Origin: a virus
IMG/VR virus record: IMGVR_UViG_3300005563_000018
Span: 1 to 40,826 of that record
Direction: 5' to 3' (one strand)
DNA: 40,826 nt
A program made the position numbers and the translations under genes. How positions within the stretch are numbered: the stretch's first letter is position 1; each line of letters begins with the position of its first letter. Below are positions 32,043 through 38,862 of the stretch, piece by piece. Below the pieces are notes generated by a model, which made no database searches, was not told the DNA's origin, and saw only the letters and a list, made by a program, of their open reading frames with translations.

Positions 32043-33413
32043 ATGTACGAGATGGCCTGGAAGGACAGTTTGCGGGATCGTTGGATACTCGCTAACCGAC
32101 CACCCTCCGAAATCCGTTTCATTTACTGTGACGTGGCTTACTGGGGTGAATACGCTCTCAGCTGGGAATCAATCCGCCAGTACCGTAAATCTAAGCGAGA
32201 AAGCATAAGGTTACTTGTGGGAACCGAACTGACCCCTGAATACGGCAACCCGGAGAATGAGCGGGAGCGGGTTAAGAAACAACGCCAGCGGGTAGCTCCA
32301 AAGACCGGCGGGGCAGCCCTTAAGCTGATGGCTTTCTCCGTACCGGAAGAGCATCTGAAGTACCACGAAGCCCTCCAAGAGGCTCTTAAAGAGCACGGTT
32401 CGGTAGATAAGGCTCGTTTCTCCGAGTACCAGATGGGCTATAAGGACGCCGACGGCGAAGCCCAAGCCCTTGATTTAAAATCTCACCGCTTCGAGGTCAA
32501 ATTCGACCATGAACCGCTGTGGGCACCGATTGCCCCGGTCGAGCTGAAACGGCCTCTGCTCAGAAAACCGGAAAAAGCCAAGAACCCCTCGGAATTTTCT
32601 ACCACCATAGTCTGTTCCGACCTTCAGATTCCTTTTGCCGATGAACAAGCCTTATCAGTTTTTTACCAGATTGTGGCTGAGCTGAAACCTGATAATATCG
32701 TCCAGCTTGGAGACGCTCTGGATTTAACCGCCTACTCCCGGTTCATGGATTCGGAGATATACGCCAACGCTACCCAGGACGCCCTGTTCCAGGGACTAGA
32801 GTTTTTCCGAAACCTTAGGAAACTGGCACCTAGCTCCAGAATCACTTACTTAGAAGGCAACCATGAGGTCCGGTTGCCCAAACACATCCTGATGAACCAT
32901 AAGACCAACTTCAACCTCCGGCCAGCTGACGAGCCTGACGGCGACCCTCTATTGAGCGTACCGAGGATGCTCGGCCTAAAGAGCGTTGATGTCGAGTACG
33001 TCTCCGGCTATCCCAATAATAGGTATTGGATAAACGACAAGCTCCAGATAATCCACGGCGCTACCACTGGCAAAAGCGAGAGTAAGCGGGTCAACTTCCA
33101 AGAAAAGATTTCTACCATTTTCGGCCACACCCACCGCCTGGGACACGATAAACAGACGATTAACACTAGGGACAACGGCGAATACCGGGTCACCCAGAAC
33201 GCCGGCACCCTGTCGCGAATTGACACTCATGTACCTAGTACTAAGACCGGCTACGACCTATCGGGCACTCCGGTCGGCGGCCACCATGAGAACTGGCAGC
33301 AGGGCTTCTGTATCGTCACCCACAACGAAAACCAATTCTTCATAGAAGAAGTCAGTATTGATACCTTCAATGGCTACCGAGCCTTATTCAGGGGGCGCTT
33401 ATACGAGGCTTAA
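32043..33413 (+). CDS. Calcineurin-like metallophosphoesterase
   Basis: A protein of 456 aa. Residues 1-185 are basic and helical, including a possible DNA-binding section. Residues 187-456 carry the metallophosphoesterase signatures in order: SDLQIP (D-x-Q variant of D-x-H), GDALD, GNHE, IHGAT and GHTHR. The Gln in the first motif replaces the usual His, which may affect metal choice. In phages such enzymes cut cyclic or terminal phosphates of nucleic acid or act as phosphatases; the substrate here is unknown. Confidence 0.82.
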   Translation: MYEMAWKDSLRDRWILANRPPSEIRFIYCDVAYWGEYALSWESIRQYRKSKRESIRLLVGTELTPEYGNPENERERVKKQRQRVAPKTGGAALKLMAFSVPEEHLKYHEALQEALKEHGSVDKARFSEYQMGYKDADGEAQALDLKSHRFEVKFDHEPLWAPIAPVELKRPLLRKPEKAKNPSEFSTTIVCSDLQIPFADEQALSVFYQIVAELKPDNIVQLGDALDLTAYSRFMDSEIYANATQDALFQGLEFFRNLRKLAPSSRITYLEGNHEVRLPKHILMNHKTNFNLRPADEPDGDPLLSVPRMLGLKSVDVEYVSGYPNNRYWINDKLQIIHGATTGKSESKRVNFQEKISTIFGHTHRLGHDKQTINTRDNGEYRVTQNAGTLSRIDTHVPSTKTGYDLSGTPVGGHHENWQQGFCIVTHNENQFFIEEVSIDTFNGYRALFRGRLYEA

Positions 33414-33552
33414 CTATCTGCAAGCAGGGCTGATCCAAAAACCCAAAACTCCCACAATTTAGACATCTCTCCCTCACCTCACCCCCAAATGGCTCTCTCA
33501 ACCCTTTCTCTTTCATCAGCCCTGCTTCTAGGTAATTAGGAGCGGATAAATT
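33414..33552 (+). repeat. 13-bp inverted repeat around an 80-nt G-poor loop
   Basis: AAGCAGGGCTGAT (33422-33434) and ATCAGCCCTGCTT (33515-33527) are exact reverse complements. The 80 bases between are C/T/A-rich with only three or so G and no internal pairing. The element fills the gap between two genes and ends just before AGGAGC, the ribosome-binding site of the next gene. The long unstructured loop makes a terminator unlikely. It could be an origin-like site, a small RNA, or a translation control element. Confidence 0.6.
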
Positions 33553-34287
33553 ATGGAGAAATATAACGTAAAGAGGTGTGAGATGTGTATCTGTAACAAC
33601 TGTGAGCGACTGGAGGATATGGGCGTGGAGTGTTTAACGAACGCCATGCTCCAGTCCCCCGAAGGCCGCAAGCTGGAAAAACAGCACCGCTGGGGTGATT
33701 GGCGCTGGGACGATACCAAGCGGTTTGAGCAGCACTTAGGACCGGACGTAAATAACTTCTGGCACGGGCCTTATCAGGCCAAAGAAGTCGCTATTCCCTT
33801 TATTGAACACCAAAACGCCTACGGGGTCAGGAAAATCGATGAGGCTGACGCCAGATTGTTGGTCGCGCTTAATTGTTTACATGACATCCAAGAAGCCCAC
33901 ACCGGGGACATTCCGCTGCCAGATCGAACTGCCGAGGGTAATGCCCATGAGCTGAGATTGCAGCGAGAGATTATCGCCCGGATCTTAGGCGTTACCCCAC
34001 ATGACCCCTTCATAGAACGCTTACAAGAAGTCCAAAGTGGGGTTAATTTCTTATCCCGTGCCTTTAAAGCTATTGAGTACTGCGGTTACTTTAATACTGC
34101 GCTTAGGGCTTGGGCGCTGAAAGACCATGAAGGTCTGGAGCCGGAAGAGCGGGAAAAGTGTTTTGCCCTCGGCCAGGCCGTCTTAACAATAAACACGCCG
34201 AAAATGGCACGGATGGTCGAGTTCCCCTTCGTCCAAGACCTGCTACTTAAGAACCAGGCGGCGATCGAGGCGGCCCATGGACTATGA
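33553..34287 (+). CDS. HD-domain nucleotide phosphohydrolase (YfbR-like) with Cys-rich N-terminus
   Basis: A protein of 244 aa. Residues 1-30 have C-x2-C-x-C-x2-C-type cysteines (KRCEMCICNNCERL). The rest fits the HD fold: H71 in a H-GPYQAKEVA pattern, then LHDIQEAHTGDIPLPD (His110-Asp111), close to the LHD-x-x-EA-x-TGDIP signature of YfbR-type 5'-deoxynucleotidases. It probably trims nucleotides to control dNTP pools or base composition, or removes signal nucleotides. The HD signature is strong; the exact substrate is not. Confidence 0.78.
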   Translation: MEKYNVKRCEMCICNNCERLEDMGVECLTNAMLQSPEGRKLEKQHRWGDWRWDDTKRFEQHLGPDVNNFWHGPYQAKEVAIPFIEHQNAYGVRKIDEADARLLVALNCLHDIQEAHTGDIPLPDRTAEGNAHELRLQREIIARILGVTPHDPFIERLQEVQSGVNFLSRAFKAIEYCGYFNTALRAWALKDHEGLEPEEREKCFALGQAVLTINTPKMARMVEFPFVQDLLLKNQAAIEAAHGL

Positions 34288-34408
34288 ACCACCAGTCATA
34301 ATCGCCTGGCAATGCCCGGCTTGTTATACGCTGTTCGCCGAGCATGGCGAGTGCGGCTTCTGCTCAAGCCGGCTTCGGCCGCTGGTTGAACAGATCCCGG
34401 AAATCTAA
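34277..34408 (+). CDS. Small zinc-ribbon protein (43 aa)
   Basis: ATG 34277 lies within the end of the HD gene. The product has C-P-A-C and C-G-F-C pairs separated by 13 residues, a clear minimal zinc ribbon. It is probably a small accessory protein of unknown role, and is the last rightward gene before the lysogeny region. Confidence 0.6.
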   Translation: MDYEPPVIIAWQCPACYTLFAEHGECGFCSSRLRPLVEQIPEI

Positions 34409-34702
34409 CCCCTTCGTCCTATCGTACATAGACCACCCTCTTTAGCCTCCGATTAGCGTCCATCCAATACTTAGGTTTCATAACCTATCCCCCTTACGAA
34501 GAAAAGGCCGGTATCATAGTGTCTCACAGTCAATCACTACGATTTTACCCGGCCTTCCTCCCAAACTTAAGGCTCTCAACCTTAGGTTATCTATCTTAAT
34601 CTACTCAGATGAGCCTATCTGTTAAAATTATTACAATTTTAAATAGAGATTTTTCACTCTGATAGACTAATAACTAGAGGGACGCTCATCCCTCTCTCTT
34701 CT
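34409..34702. other. Intergenic region with several hairpins between convergent operons
   Basis: Contains no gene. Clear stems are AAGGCCGG/CCGGCCTT (34504-34511 with 34549-34556), TTAAAATT/AATTTTAA (34622-34629 with 34635-34642) and AGAGGGA/TCCCTCT near 34675-34694. The first, read leftward, ends in TTTTC and can act as a second terminator for integrase transcripts. The remaining sequence is AT-rich, with no clear open frame. Confidence 0.5.
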
Positions 34703-34738
34703 AAAAAGGCCGTCTATACACTACGGGGCGGCCTTTTT
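34703..34738. terminator. Bidirectional terminator between late operon and integrase
   Basis: AAAAAGGCCG (34703-34712) and CGGCCTTTTT (34729-34738) form a perfect 10-bp stem with A5 on one side and T5 on the other, so it works in both directions. It overlaps the last two bases of the integrase stop codon and separates rightward gene transcription from the leftward integrase gene. Confidence 0.85.
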
Positions 34739-35609
34739 ATATGCTGTGGTGGCGTTCGTAAACCGCCCTTAAATCCTCATCCACCACCTGGGTATACATC
34801 TGGGTGGTCTGCAGGGATGAATGGCCTAAAAGAGCCTGGACGTAGCGCATATTGGCATTGTTTCTTAGTAGGTCGGTAGCGAAAGAGTGGCGCAGTGAGT
34901 GGGGATGGACCGGCTTATTTAAACCGGCCTTTTTCCAGCCGGCGTTCATCATTTTTTGGACTCCGTCCGGCCGGATGCGGGAACGGGTCTGGTTGGCTAA
35001 AAACAGCGCCGGGTTATCATCTCGCCTAAAACTGAGATATTGTCGCAATAACTCCTCAGTTCGTAAGTCAATGAAGCACAGCCTGACCTTGCCACCCTTA
35101 CCGACTACGGTGAAAGTCCGCTCATAAATCGAATTGCGGTTCAGCGAACACAATTCTCCAATTCTAATACCTGAGGCATATAACATGGAGATTACGCACA
35201 TATTCCTGATCCGGTTGGCGTCCGGATAACCTCTTTGCTTCTTACCGACAGCCTTAATCAGCTTGTCGACCTCTTCCGGGGTAATGAAAGTCGGGATGGT
35301 GTTGATGCGCGGCGGCAACGGGATAGATTCAGGGTCAAGACAGACCATTCCCTGGCGGCGCAAGTAGGCTAAGACCACCCTGAGCTTATTCAGATAACCC
35401 CTGATAGTGTTCTGGGACAGGCCTTTCTTCTCCAAACACTGTTTCCAGTCCCTAACCTGGATAAAGGAAAGCTCCTCAATAGCAATATCGCCCAAAAACA
35501 AGACTAGTGAGTTGAGAGCTACGAAGTGATGCTCTTCGGTTTTAGAGGATTGGTTTCTAAAAGCAATAACATCAATAGCGTAAGCTCTAAAGGCTTCGCT
35601 TAAGCGCAT
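34737..35609 (-). CDS. int: Tyrosine site-specific recombinase (integrase)
   Basis: A protein of 290 aa. Residues 1-100 form an N-terminal SAM-like core-binding domain. The catalytic domain has R149 (SGIRIGEL), K174 (GKGGKVR), H237-x-x-R240 (HPHSLRHSFAT), H263 (LLGHSS) and Y272 (QMYTQV), the complete set. It closely resembles XerC/D-size recombinases. It is leftward, with the attP core about 860 bp upstream, and has its own promoter. It should integrate the phage at a tRNA-Gly(GCC) gene. Confidence 0.92.
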   Translation of the reverse strand: MRLSEAFRAYAIDVIAFRNQSSKTEEHHFVALNSLVLFLGDIAIEELSFIQVRDWKQCLEKKGLSQNTIRGYLNKLRVVLAYLRRQGMVCLDPESIPLPPRINTIPTFITPEEVDKLIKAVGKKQRGYPDANRIRNMCVISMLYASGIRIGELCSLNRNSIYERTFTVVGKGGKVRLCFIDLRTEELLRQYLSFRRDDNPALFLANQTRSRIRPDGVQKMMNAGWKKAGLNKPVHPHSLRHSFATDLLRNNANMRYVQALLGHSSLQTTQMYTQVVDEDLRAVYERHHSI

Positions 35610-35628
35610 ACTATCCCCTGATTAGTTG

Positions 35629-35713
35629 AGGTAGCAGACTTCTATTGAGAATTTTTGAAGCCGTGATCCACCACCAGAAGGGATCATATAAGACTTAGCT
35701 TACGTTGCTACCT
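35629..35713 (-). promoter_or_regulatory. Integrase mRNA leader with stems
   Basis: AGGTAGCA (35629-35636) and TGCTACCT (35706-35713) pair perfectly (8 bp), and TGATCC/GGATCA form an inner hairpin. The leftward transcript from the promoter at 35716-35744 starts near 35709, so it includes most of this structure before the integrase start. It could control translation or serve as an integrase-binding site. Confidence 0.4.
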
Positions 35714-35715
35714 AA

Positions 35716-35744
35716 ATTAAAATACTTATTGCCCGTGTTGTCTA
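35716..35744 (-). promoter_or_regulatory. Leftward promoter for the integrase gene
   Basis: Read on the minus strand: TAGACA (-35, 35744-35739), a 17-base spacer, and TTTAAT (-10, 35721-35716). The spacer contains the motif ATTGCCCGTGT (35728-35738, plus-strand reading), which also lies over the -35 and spacer of the rightward attP promoter at 36375-36403. A shared regulator is plausible. Confidence 0.55.
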
Positions 35745-35849
35745 TTGTTATTTTTCCATAAAAAAAGCTCCCCGCTAGACTCACCCCCACGGAATTTTGG
35801 TTATGGCTTATAAATAGTAAAGTGAGCGGTCTTTTCCTAAGGCACTGCC

Positions 35850-36250
35850 AACATGCAGAGGAACTTGTCGTCATTAATCACCGAAAAAGGAGTTTGTAGT
35901 CTTATTAAAAAACAGCTACTAAGAAGTATCTTATTGTATTATTTCGATACTCTCCCAACGGATACCCTAACGAGGAACCCTTTATCTTTTTCTTACCCTT
36001 CCTTAGTATCACTTCTAGCCCTCATATACGGAGCGTGGCGGGCAACTACTAGAGGTGTTGCCAGTTCCTTCCGTATAAGAAGTGAATCTTAAGTTTTCAG
36101 TTAATTGTTATGTGTATGAGAGAGGAAGCCGCTATTTAGAGAGTGGTTACTCCGGGTCGCTATTAAAATGCCCTACGCCACCGCATACTTCCTCACAACT
36201 ACACACAACTATCGGCTATTAACTTTAGCCGCTATTTATAAGTTTTTAAG
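35850..36250. other. Non-coding structured lysogeny region
   Basis: No gene is supported. A nested stem-loop at 36010-36084 has three helices: CACTTC/GAAGTG, TATACGG/CCGTATA and GGCAAC/GTTGCC. GAGGAAG/CTTCCTC (36122-36128 with 36188-36194) and CGGCTA/TAGCCG (36213-36231) follow. Four copies of GCTATTWA lie at 36131, 36159, 36215 and 36231. Possible roles are integrase or excisionase arm sites, or a regulatory RNA. Confidence 0.45.
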
Positions 36251-36283
36251 ATAGAGAAATGCAAAATGGGCCTTCCTCTTCGG

Positions 36284-36307
36284 GAAAGCCCCAGCATTTA
36301 GCGTTGT
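36284..36307. repeat. Left copy of 24-bp repeat flanking the attP core
   Basis: 24 bases reading GAAAGC-xx-CAGCATTTAGCG-TTGT match 36562-36585 at 22 positions. Together they bracket the promoter, tRNA-derived core and terminator. Such paired repeats around a core are typical of integrase arm-type sites. This is an inference. Confidence 0.5.
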
Positions 36308-36374
36308 AAGCCCAATTATACACAGGCGTAACAGATTAAGCAATAGTTTTGACAAAAAAGTAAGCAGAAAGGTC

Positions 36375-36403
36375 TTGTATTGCCCGTGTAGTTATGCTAG
36401 TAT
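36375..36403 (+). promoter_or_regulatory. Rightward promoter reading into the attP core
   Basis: TTGTAT (36375-36380), a 17-base spacer, then TAGTAT (36398-36403) with a TGC extended -10. The start is near 36410. The motif ATTGCCCGTGT (36379-36389) overlaps the -35 end and spacer. The transcript would carry an AACTTATC/GATAAGTT stem-loop (36421-36449), then the tRNA half, then end at the terminator 36529-36557. Confidence 0.6.
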
Positions 36404-36467
36404 TGATTTAGTTCATTCACAACTTATCAGCGCTCACAGATGATAAGTTATCTCTTTGAACGGTGCG

Positions 36468-36515
36468 TCCTTGCCAAGGAAGAGGTCGAGAGTTAGAGTC
36501 TCTTAACCCGCACCA
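36468..36515 (+). other. attP: attP core: 3' half of tRNA-Gly(GCC)
   Basis: These 48 bases match nucleotides 29-76 of a tRNA position by position. They give the anticodon loop TTGCCAA (36471-36477), 3' anticodon stem GGAAG, five-base variable loop AGGTC, T stem GAGAG/CTCTT around loop TTAGAGT, acceptor strand AACCCGC, discriminator A and CCA. The 5' half is absent. With a tyrosine recombinase nearby, this is the expected form of an attachment site that restores the tRNA after insertion. The T loop has A where C56 is nearly invariant. Confidence 0.85.
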
Positions 36516-36528
36516 TTTATAAGAAGGT

Positions 36529-36557
36529 AACCGTCTGTGGTAAACAGGCGGTTTTTT
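36529..36557 (+). terminator. Rho-independent terminator after the attP core
   Basis: AACCGTCTGT (36529-36538) pairs with ACAGGCGGTT (36544-36553), 10 bp with one G-U, loop GGTAA, followed by a run of six T. In the integrated state it would end transcription of the rebuilt tRNA gene; in the free phage it ends the short RNA from the promoter at 36375. Confidence 0.85.
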
Positions 36558-36561
36558 AATG

Positions 36562-36585
36562 GAAAGCAACAGCATTTAGCGTTGT
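36562..36585. repeat. Right copy of 24-bp repeat flanking the attP core
   Basis: Matches 36284-36307 at 22 of 24 bases. This copy also forms part of a hairpin, GGAAAGCAACA with TGTTGTTTTCC (36561-36593), with the repeat core in the loop. It is a probable arm-type site or transcript element. Confidence 0.5.
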
Positions 36586-36686
36586 TGTTTTCCCCGGAGG
36601 AACCGGCTTTCGAATCCCAGCATTGTTGCGGGATCAGCGACAGGTTTCACCTATAGCAGATAGAGTTCTGCCGAAGTGTTACAGAG

Positions 36687-37232
36687 ATGGCACTCTTTAA
36701 AATGCCGAATTTAAACAAGGAGATTGGCCTTATCAAGCAATTGGTAAGACTAGCTTTGCTAGTGCTGCTCACAGTAGTACTAAGCGGAGTGACTCCGGCG
36801 CACATTAAGAACTTTCCGCCCCAGCACAAGGTCAAAGCTTTGTCGGCGGAAAAAGTGCCAACTGAGAAACCAGAGCAACCGCAAGCGGTTGTGGCGACTC
36901 AGGCGGAGACGGTAGCTGCTCCCGTAGCAGCGCCGGCACCAGTGACCGACCCGCATGAATACGCGGCCTCGGTACTCGACCCCGTTCAGTACGGCTGCTT
37001 AGTTAGCCTGTGGAACGGCGAGTCGGGATGGCGGGTAGGTGCCTATAACCCTTCGGGGGCTTATGGCATACCCCAAAGCTTGCCAGCTTCAAAGATGGCG
37101 GCTTTCGGCTCAGATTACCTGACCAACCCGATCACCCAGGTCAAGTGGGGCTTGGATTACATAGCTCGCAGTTATGGGACCCCTTGCAATGCTTACAATA
37201 CCTGGCTGTCGAGATACCCACACTGGTATTAA
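36687..37232 (+). CDS. Membrane-anchored lysozyme/transglycosylase-like protein
   Basis: A protein of 181 aa. A hydrophobic N-terminal segment (about 16-36, IKQLVRLALLVLLTVVLSGV) is followed by a Pro/Ala/Glu linker to about residue 90. A lysozyme-like domain (LVSLWNGESGWRVGAYNPSGAYGIPQSLP, then QVKWGLDYIARSYGTPCNAY) has catalytic Glu112 and the GIPQ/WGLxYI signature of actinobacterial-type transglycosylases. Being outside the lysis cassette and next to attP, it may be expressed from the prophage or used for DNA entry. The upstream terminator leaves its promoter unclear. Confidence 0.8.
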   Translation: MALFKMPNLNKEIGLIKQLVRLALLVLLTVVLSGVTPAHIKNFPPQHKVKALSAEKVPTEKPEQPQAVVATQAETVAAPVAAPAPVTDPHEYAASVLDPVQYGCLVSLWNGESGWRVGAYNPSGAYGIPQSLPASKMAAFGSDYLTNPITQVKWGLDYIARSYGTPCNAYNTWLSRYPHWY

Positions 37233-37590
37233 ACCGTAGGGCGTAGTAGTGAGGGAAAAAGAGCCGTTCAAGTTGAGTGATACACCGCTCAGCGATGAGG
37301 AAAGTAAGCGTAGCTCTCGGCGACATCTAAGTGTATCGGATAATCGCCCCCTCTCTCATACGCCCTACCTCAAACATCCGGGCAGACTTCGGACTCTATG
37401 TAAATTGCGGGATTGTCCGAAGCCCACCTGGGCCGGTTGAGGCCCGCACCTTTGTTATGGCGGCAAGCCCCTCTTCATTCATTAGGGTCCATACACTTGC
37501 CGCCCCAGAATTGGTTTTTAAGTTTTAAAAGCCAGCCCTGGGGGTGAATGCCACATTGATGGCCAGCGCTACAAAGCCGGTAGCCCCCAG
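37233..37590 (+). ncRNA. Large structured RNA region C (about 360 nt)
   Basis: At least six perfect or near-perfect helices are present. GTAGGGCGTA/TACGCCCTAC (37236-37245 with 37359-37368, 10 bp) encloses GAGGG/CCCTC and GATACAC/GTGTATC (37279-37285 with 37331-37337). Further stems are CTTCGGA/TCCGAAG (37387-37393 with 37416-37422), GGGCC/GGCCC (37430-37445), GGCGGCAAG/CTTGCCGCC (37459-37467 with 37496-37504) and CTGGGGG/CCCCCAG (37538-37544 with 37584-37590). The region ends just before the ribosome-binding site of the next gene. It is too structured to be ordinary spacer. I could not match it by eye to RNase P, tmRNA, GOLLD/ROOL or intron cores. Confidence 0.65.
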
Positions 37591-37613
37591 CCAATAAGTA
37601 ATAGGAGAGAAAA

Positions 37614-37778
37614 ATGAGCGTGAGCACAGAGGATTTTATTGAAAAAGCGGTCCGAGAAACCGAAATCGCGACGATCAGCTACGTTATTAAGCTGCTGGAT
37701 AAGTACCCGGCCGAGATGGTCAAGAACAGCCTTAGGGATTACGTCCGCGAACTGCGGGAAGGTTTGAGCCATGACTAA
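37614..37778 (+). CDS. Small helical protein (54 aa)
   Basis: ATG 37614 is preceded by AGGAGAG. The product, MSVSTEDFIEKAVRETEIATI..., is acidic/basic and helical. It overlaps the next gene by 8 bases, so it is translationally coupled to the recombination-type gene. It may be a partner of that protein; this is by position only. Confidence 0.6.
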   Translation: MSVSTEDFIEKAVRETEIATISYVIKLLDKYPAEMVKNSLRDYVRELREGLSHD

Positions 37779-38574
37779 GACAGATACCAAAGCTATTACC
37801 AAACCCAAGAAACAAGCCCTGGTATTAGAGGGTGATCCCGATGCCCAGCTGGACTACGCCCAAAAAGCCGCCAAGGCTTTGATGAAGCGCGTCAGCTCCA
37901 AACCAAAGCAAGTAATCATCGGTGGCAAGACTTACCTAGAATTCGGCGACTGGCAGACCCTAGCGAGGTTCTTTGGAGCCACCGTAGGTGTGGAATGGAC
38001 CAAGCCGATTGAGCGCAATGGCAAGCTAGAAGGCTACGAAGCCCGTGCCATTGTCTACCAGCATGGAGAAACCATCTCGGCAGCAGAGGCTTCTTGCATG
38101 AAGGCCGAGAATAACTGGAAAAGCCGAGACGAGTTCGCTGTTAAGAGTATGGCTCAGACAAGAGCTTCGGCTAAGGCGCTACGAAACGCTTTCGGCTGGG
38201 TGGCCGAGCTAGCAGGATACTCAAGTACTCCGGCTGAGGAAATGGACGGTGTCACCCCAATTAAGAATGAAACCAAACCCCGCTACGCCACCATGAAACA
38301 AGTGGAACTGATGGTTAATAAAGTCAAGTGGGGGCTTAAGGAATTCGACAAGGAAGAAGTCTTAGGCTGGCTGGATTCCGTACTAGGAAAAGACTTATCC
38401 GAAGTCAAGATGGACGAAGTCGATGAGTGTCTTATCAAGATTGATAAAGCCCTGCGTGAAGAGAAGATTGAATCCAAGCTGACCAAGACGGAGCCAGAAC
38501 AAGAAGATGTAGTAGTTGAGTTAACCGAAAAGCAGATGAAGGACGGTATCAACATGGATGACATCCCGTACTAG
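37771..38574 (+). CDS. Putative phage recombination/ssDNA-annealing protein
   Basis: A protein of 267 aa. The centre reads GDWQTLARFFGATVGVEWTKPIERNGKLEGYEARAIV, GETISAAEASCMKAENNWKSRDEFAVKSMAQTRASAKALRNAFGWVAELAGYSSTPAEEM. This pattern is seen in phage proteins associated with DNA recombination and single-strand annealing. The tail (RYATMKQVELMVNKVKWG) is a common C-terminal element of such proteins. Specific membership (RecT, ERF or another family) cannot be decided by eye. Confidence 0.5.
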   Translation: MTKTDTKAITKPKKQALVLEGDPDAQLDYAQKAAKALMKRVSSKPKQVIIGGKTYLEFGDWQTLARFFGATVGVEWTKPIERNGKLEGYEARAIVYQHGETISAAEASCMKAENNWKSRDEFAVKSMAQTRASAKALRNAFGWVAELAGYSSTPAEEMDGVTPIKNETKPRYATMKQVELMVNKVKWGLKEFDKEEVLGWLDSVLGKDLSEVKMDEVDECLIKIDKALREEKIESKLTKTEPEQEDVVVELTEKQMKDGINMDDIPY

Positions 38575-38596
38575 CAATTAAAAGGAGGGTAATTAA

Positions 38597-38854
38597 ATGA
38601 TCTATTTAGCTGAATCACAGCTAGCTAAGCTAAGACAAACAGGTGAAAAAGCCAAACCGAGCCTCTCGGCCATTCTGACTAACCTTTACCAGCTAATCGA
38701 GGACGCCAGTTTCATCCTGGTCCCGCTGTTCACTTACTTAACGGTAGTCGGCCGGATCAGCACCGCCCACTTAAACACAGGTACACGCTACGCCGTGACC
38801 CTGGGCTGCGTGGCGCTGGGTCTTAAGTTCTTAAGGTATCTATCAACTAAATAG
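38597..38854 (+). CDS. Small membrane protein
   Basis: A protein of 85 aa with two hydrophobic segments (about 38-53, ASFILVPLFTYLTVVG, and about 65-80, YAVTLGCVALGLKFL). It has a strong AAAGGAGGG site. It is far from the lysis genes, so a role in superinfection exclusion or membrane association is as likely as holin activity. Confidence 0.6.
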   Translation: MIYLAESQLAKLRQTGEKAKPSLSAILTNLYQLIEDASFILVPLFTYLTVVGRISTAHLNTGTRYAVTLGCVALGLKFLRYLSTK

Positions 38855-38862
38855 GAGGGTAT

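Noticed and set aside
35853-36092. Open frame of 79 codons in the lysogeny region
   Set aside because: It covers a nested stem-loop, has no ribosome-binding site, and the product looks like random sequence.
36604-36630. TTCGAATCC-like T-arm sequence suggesting another tRNA
   Set aside because: Neither strand gives a matching T stem or other tRNA arms.
37249-37440. Open frames inside structured RNA region C
   Set aside because: They lie across long inverted repeats, lack good start signals, and the products have no protein-like pattern.
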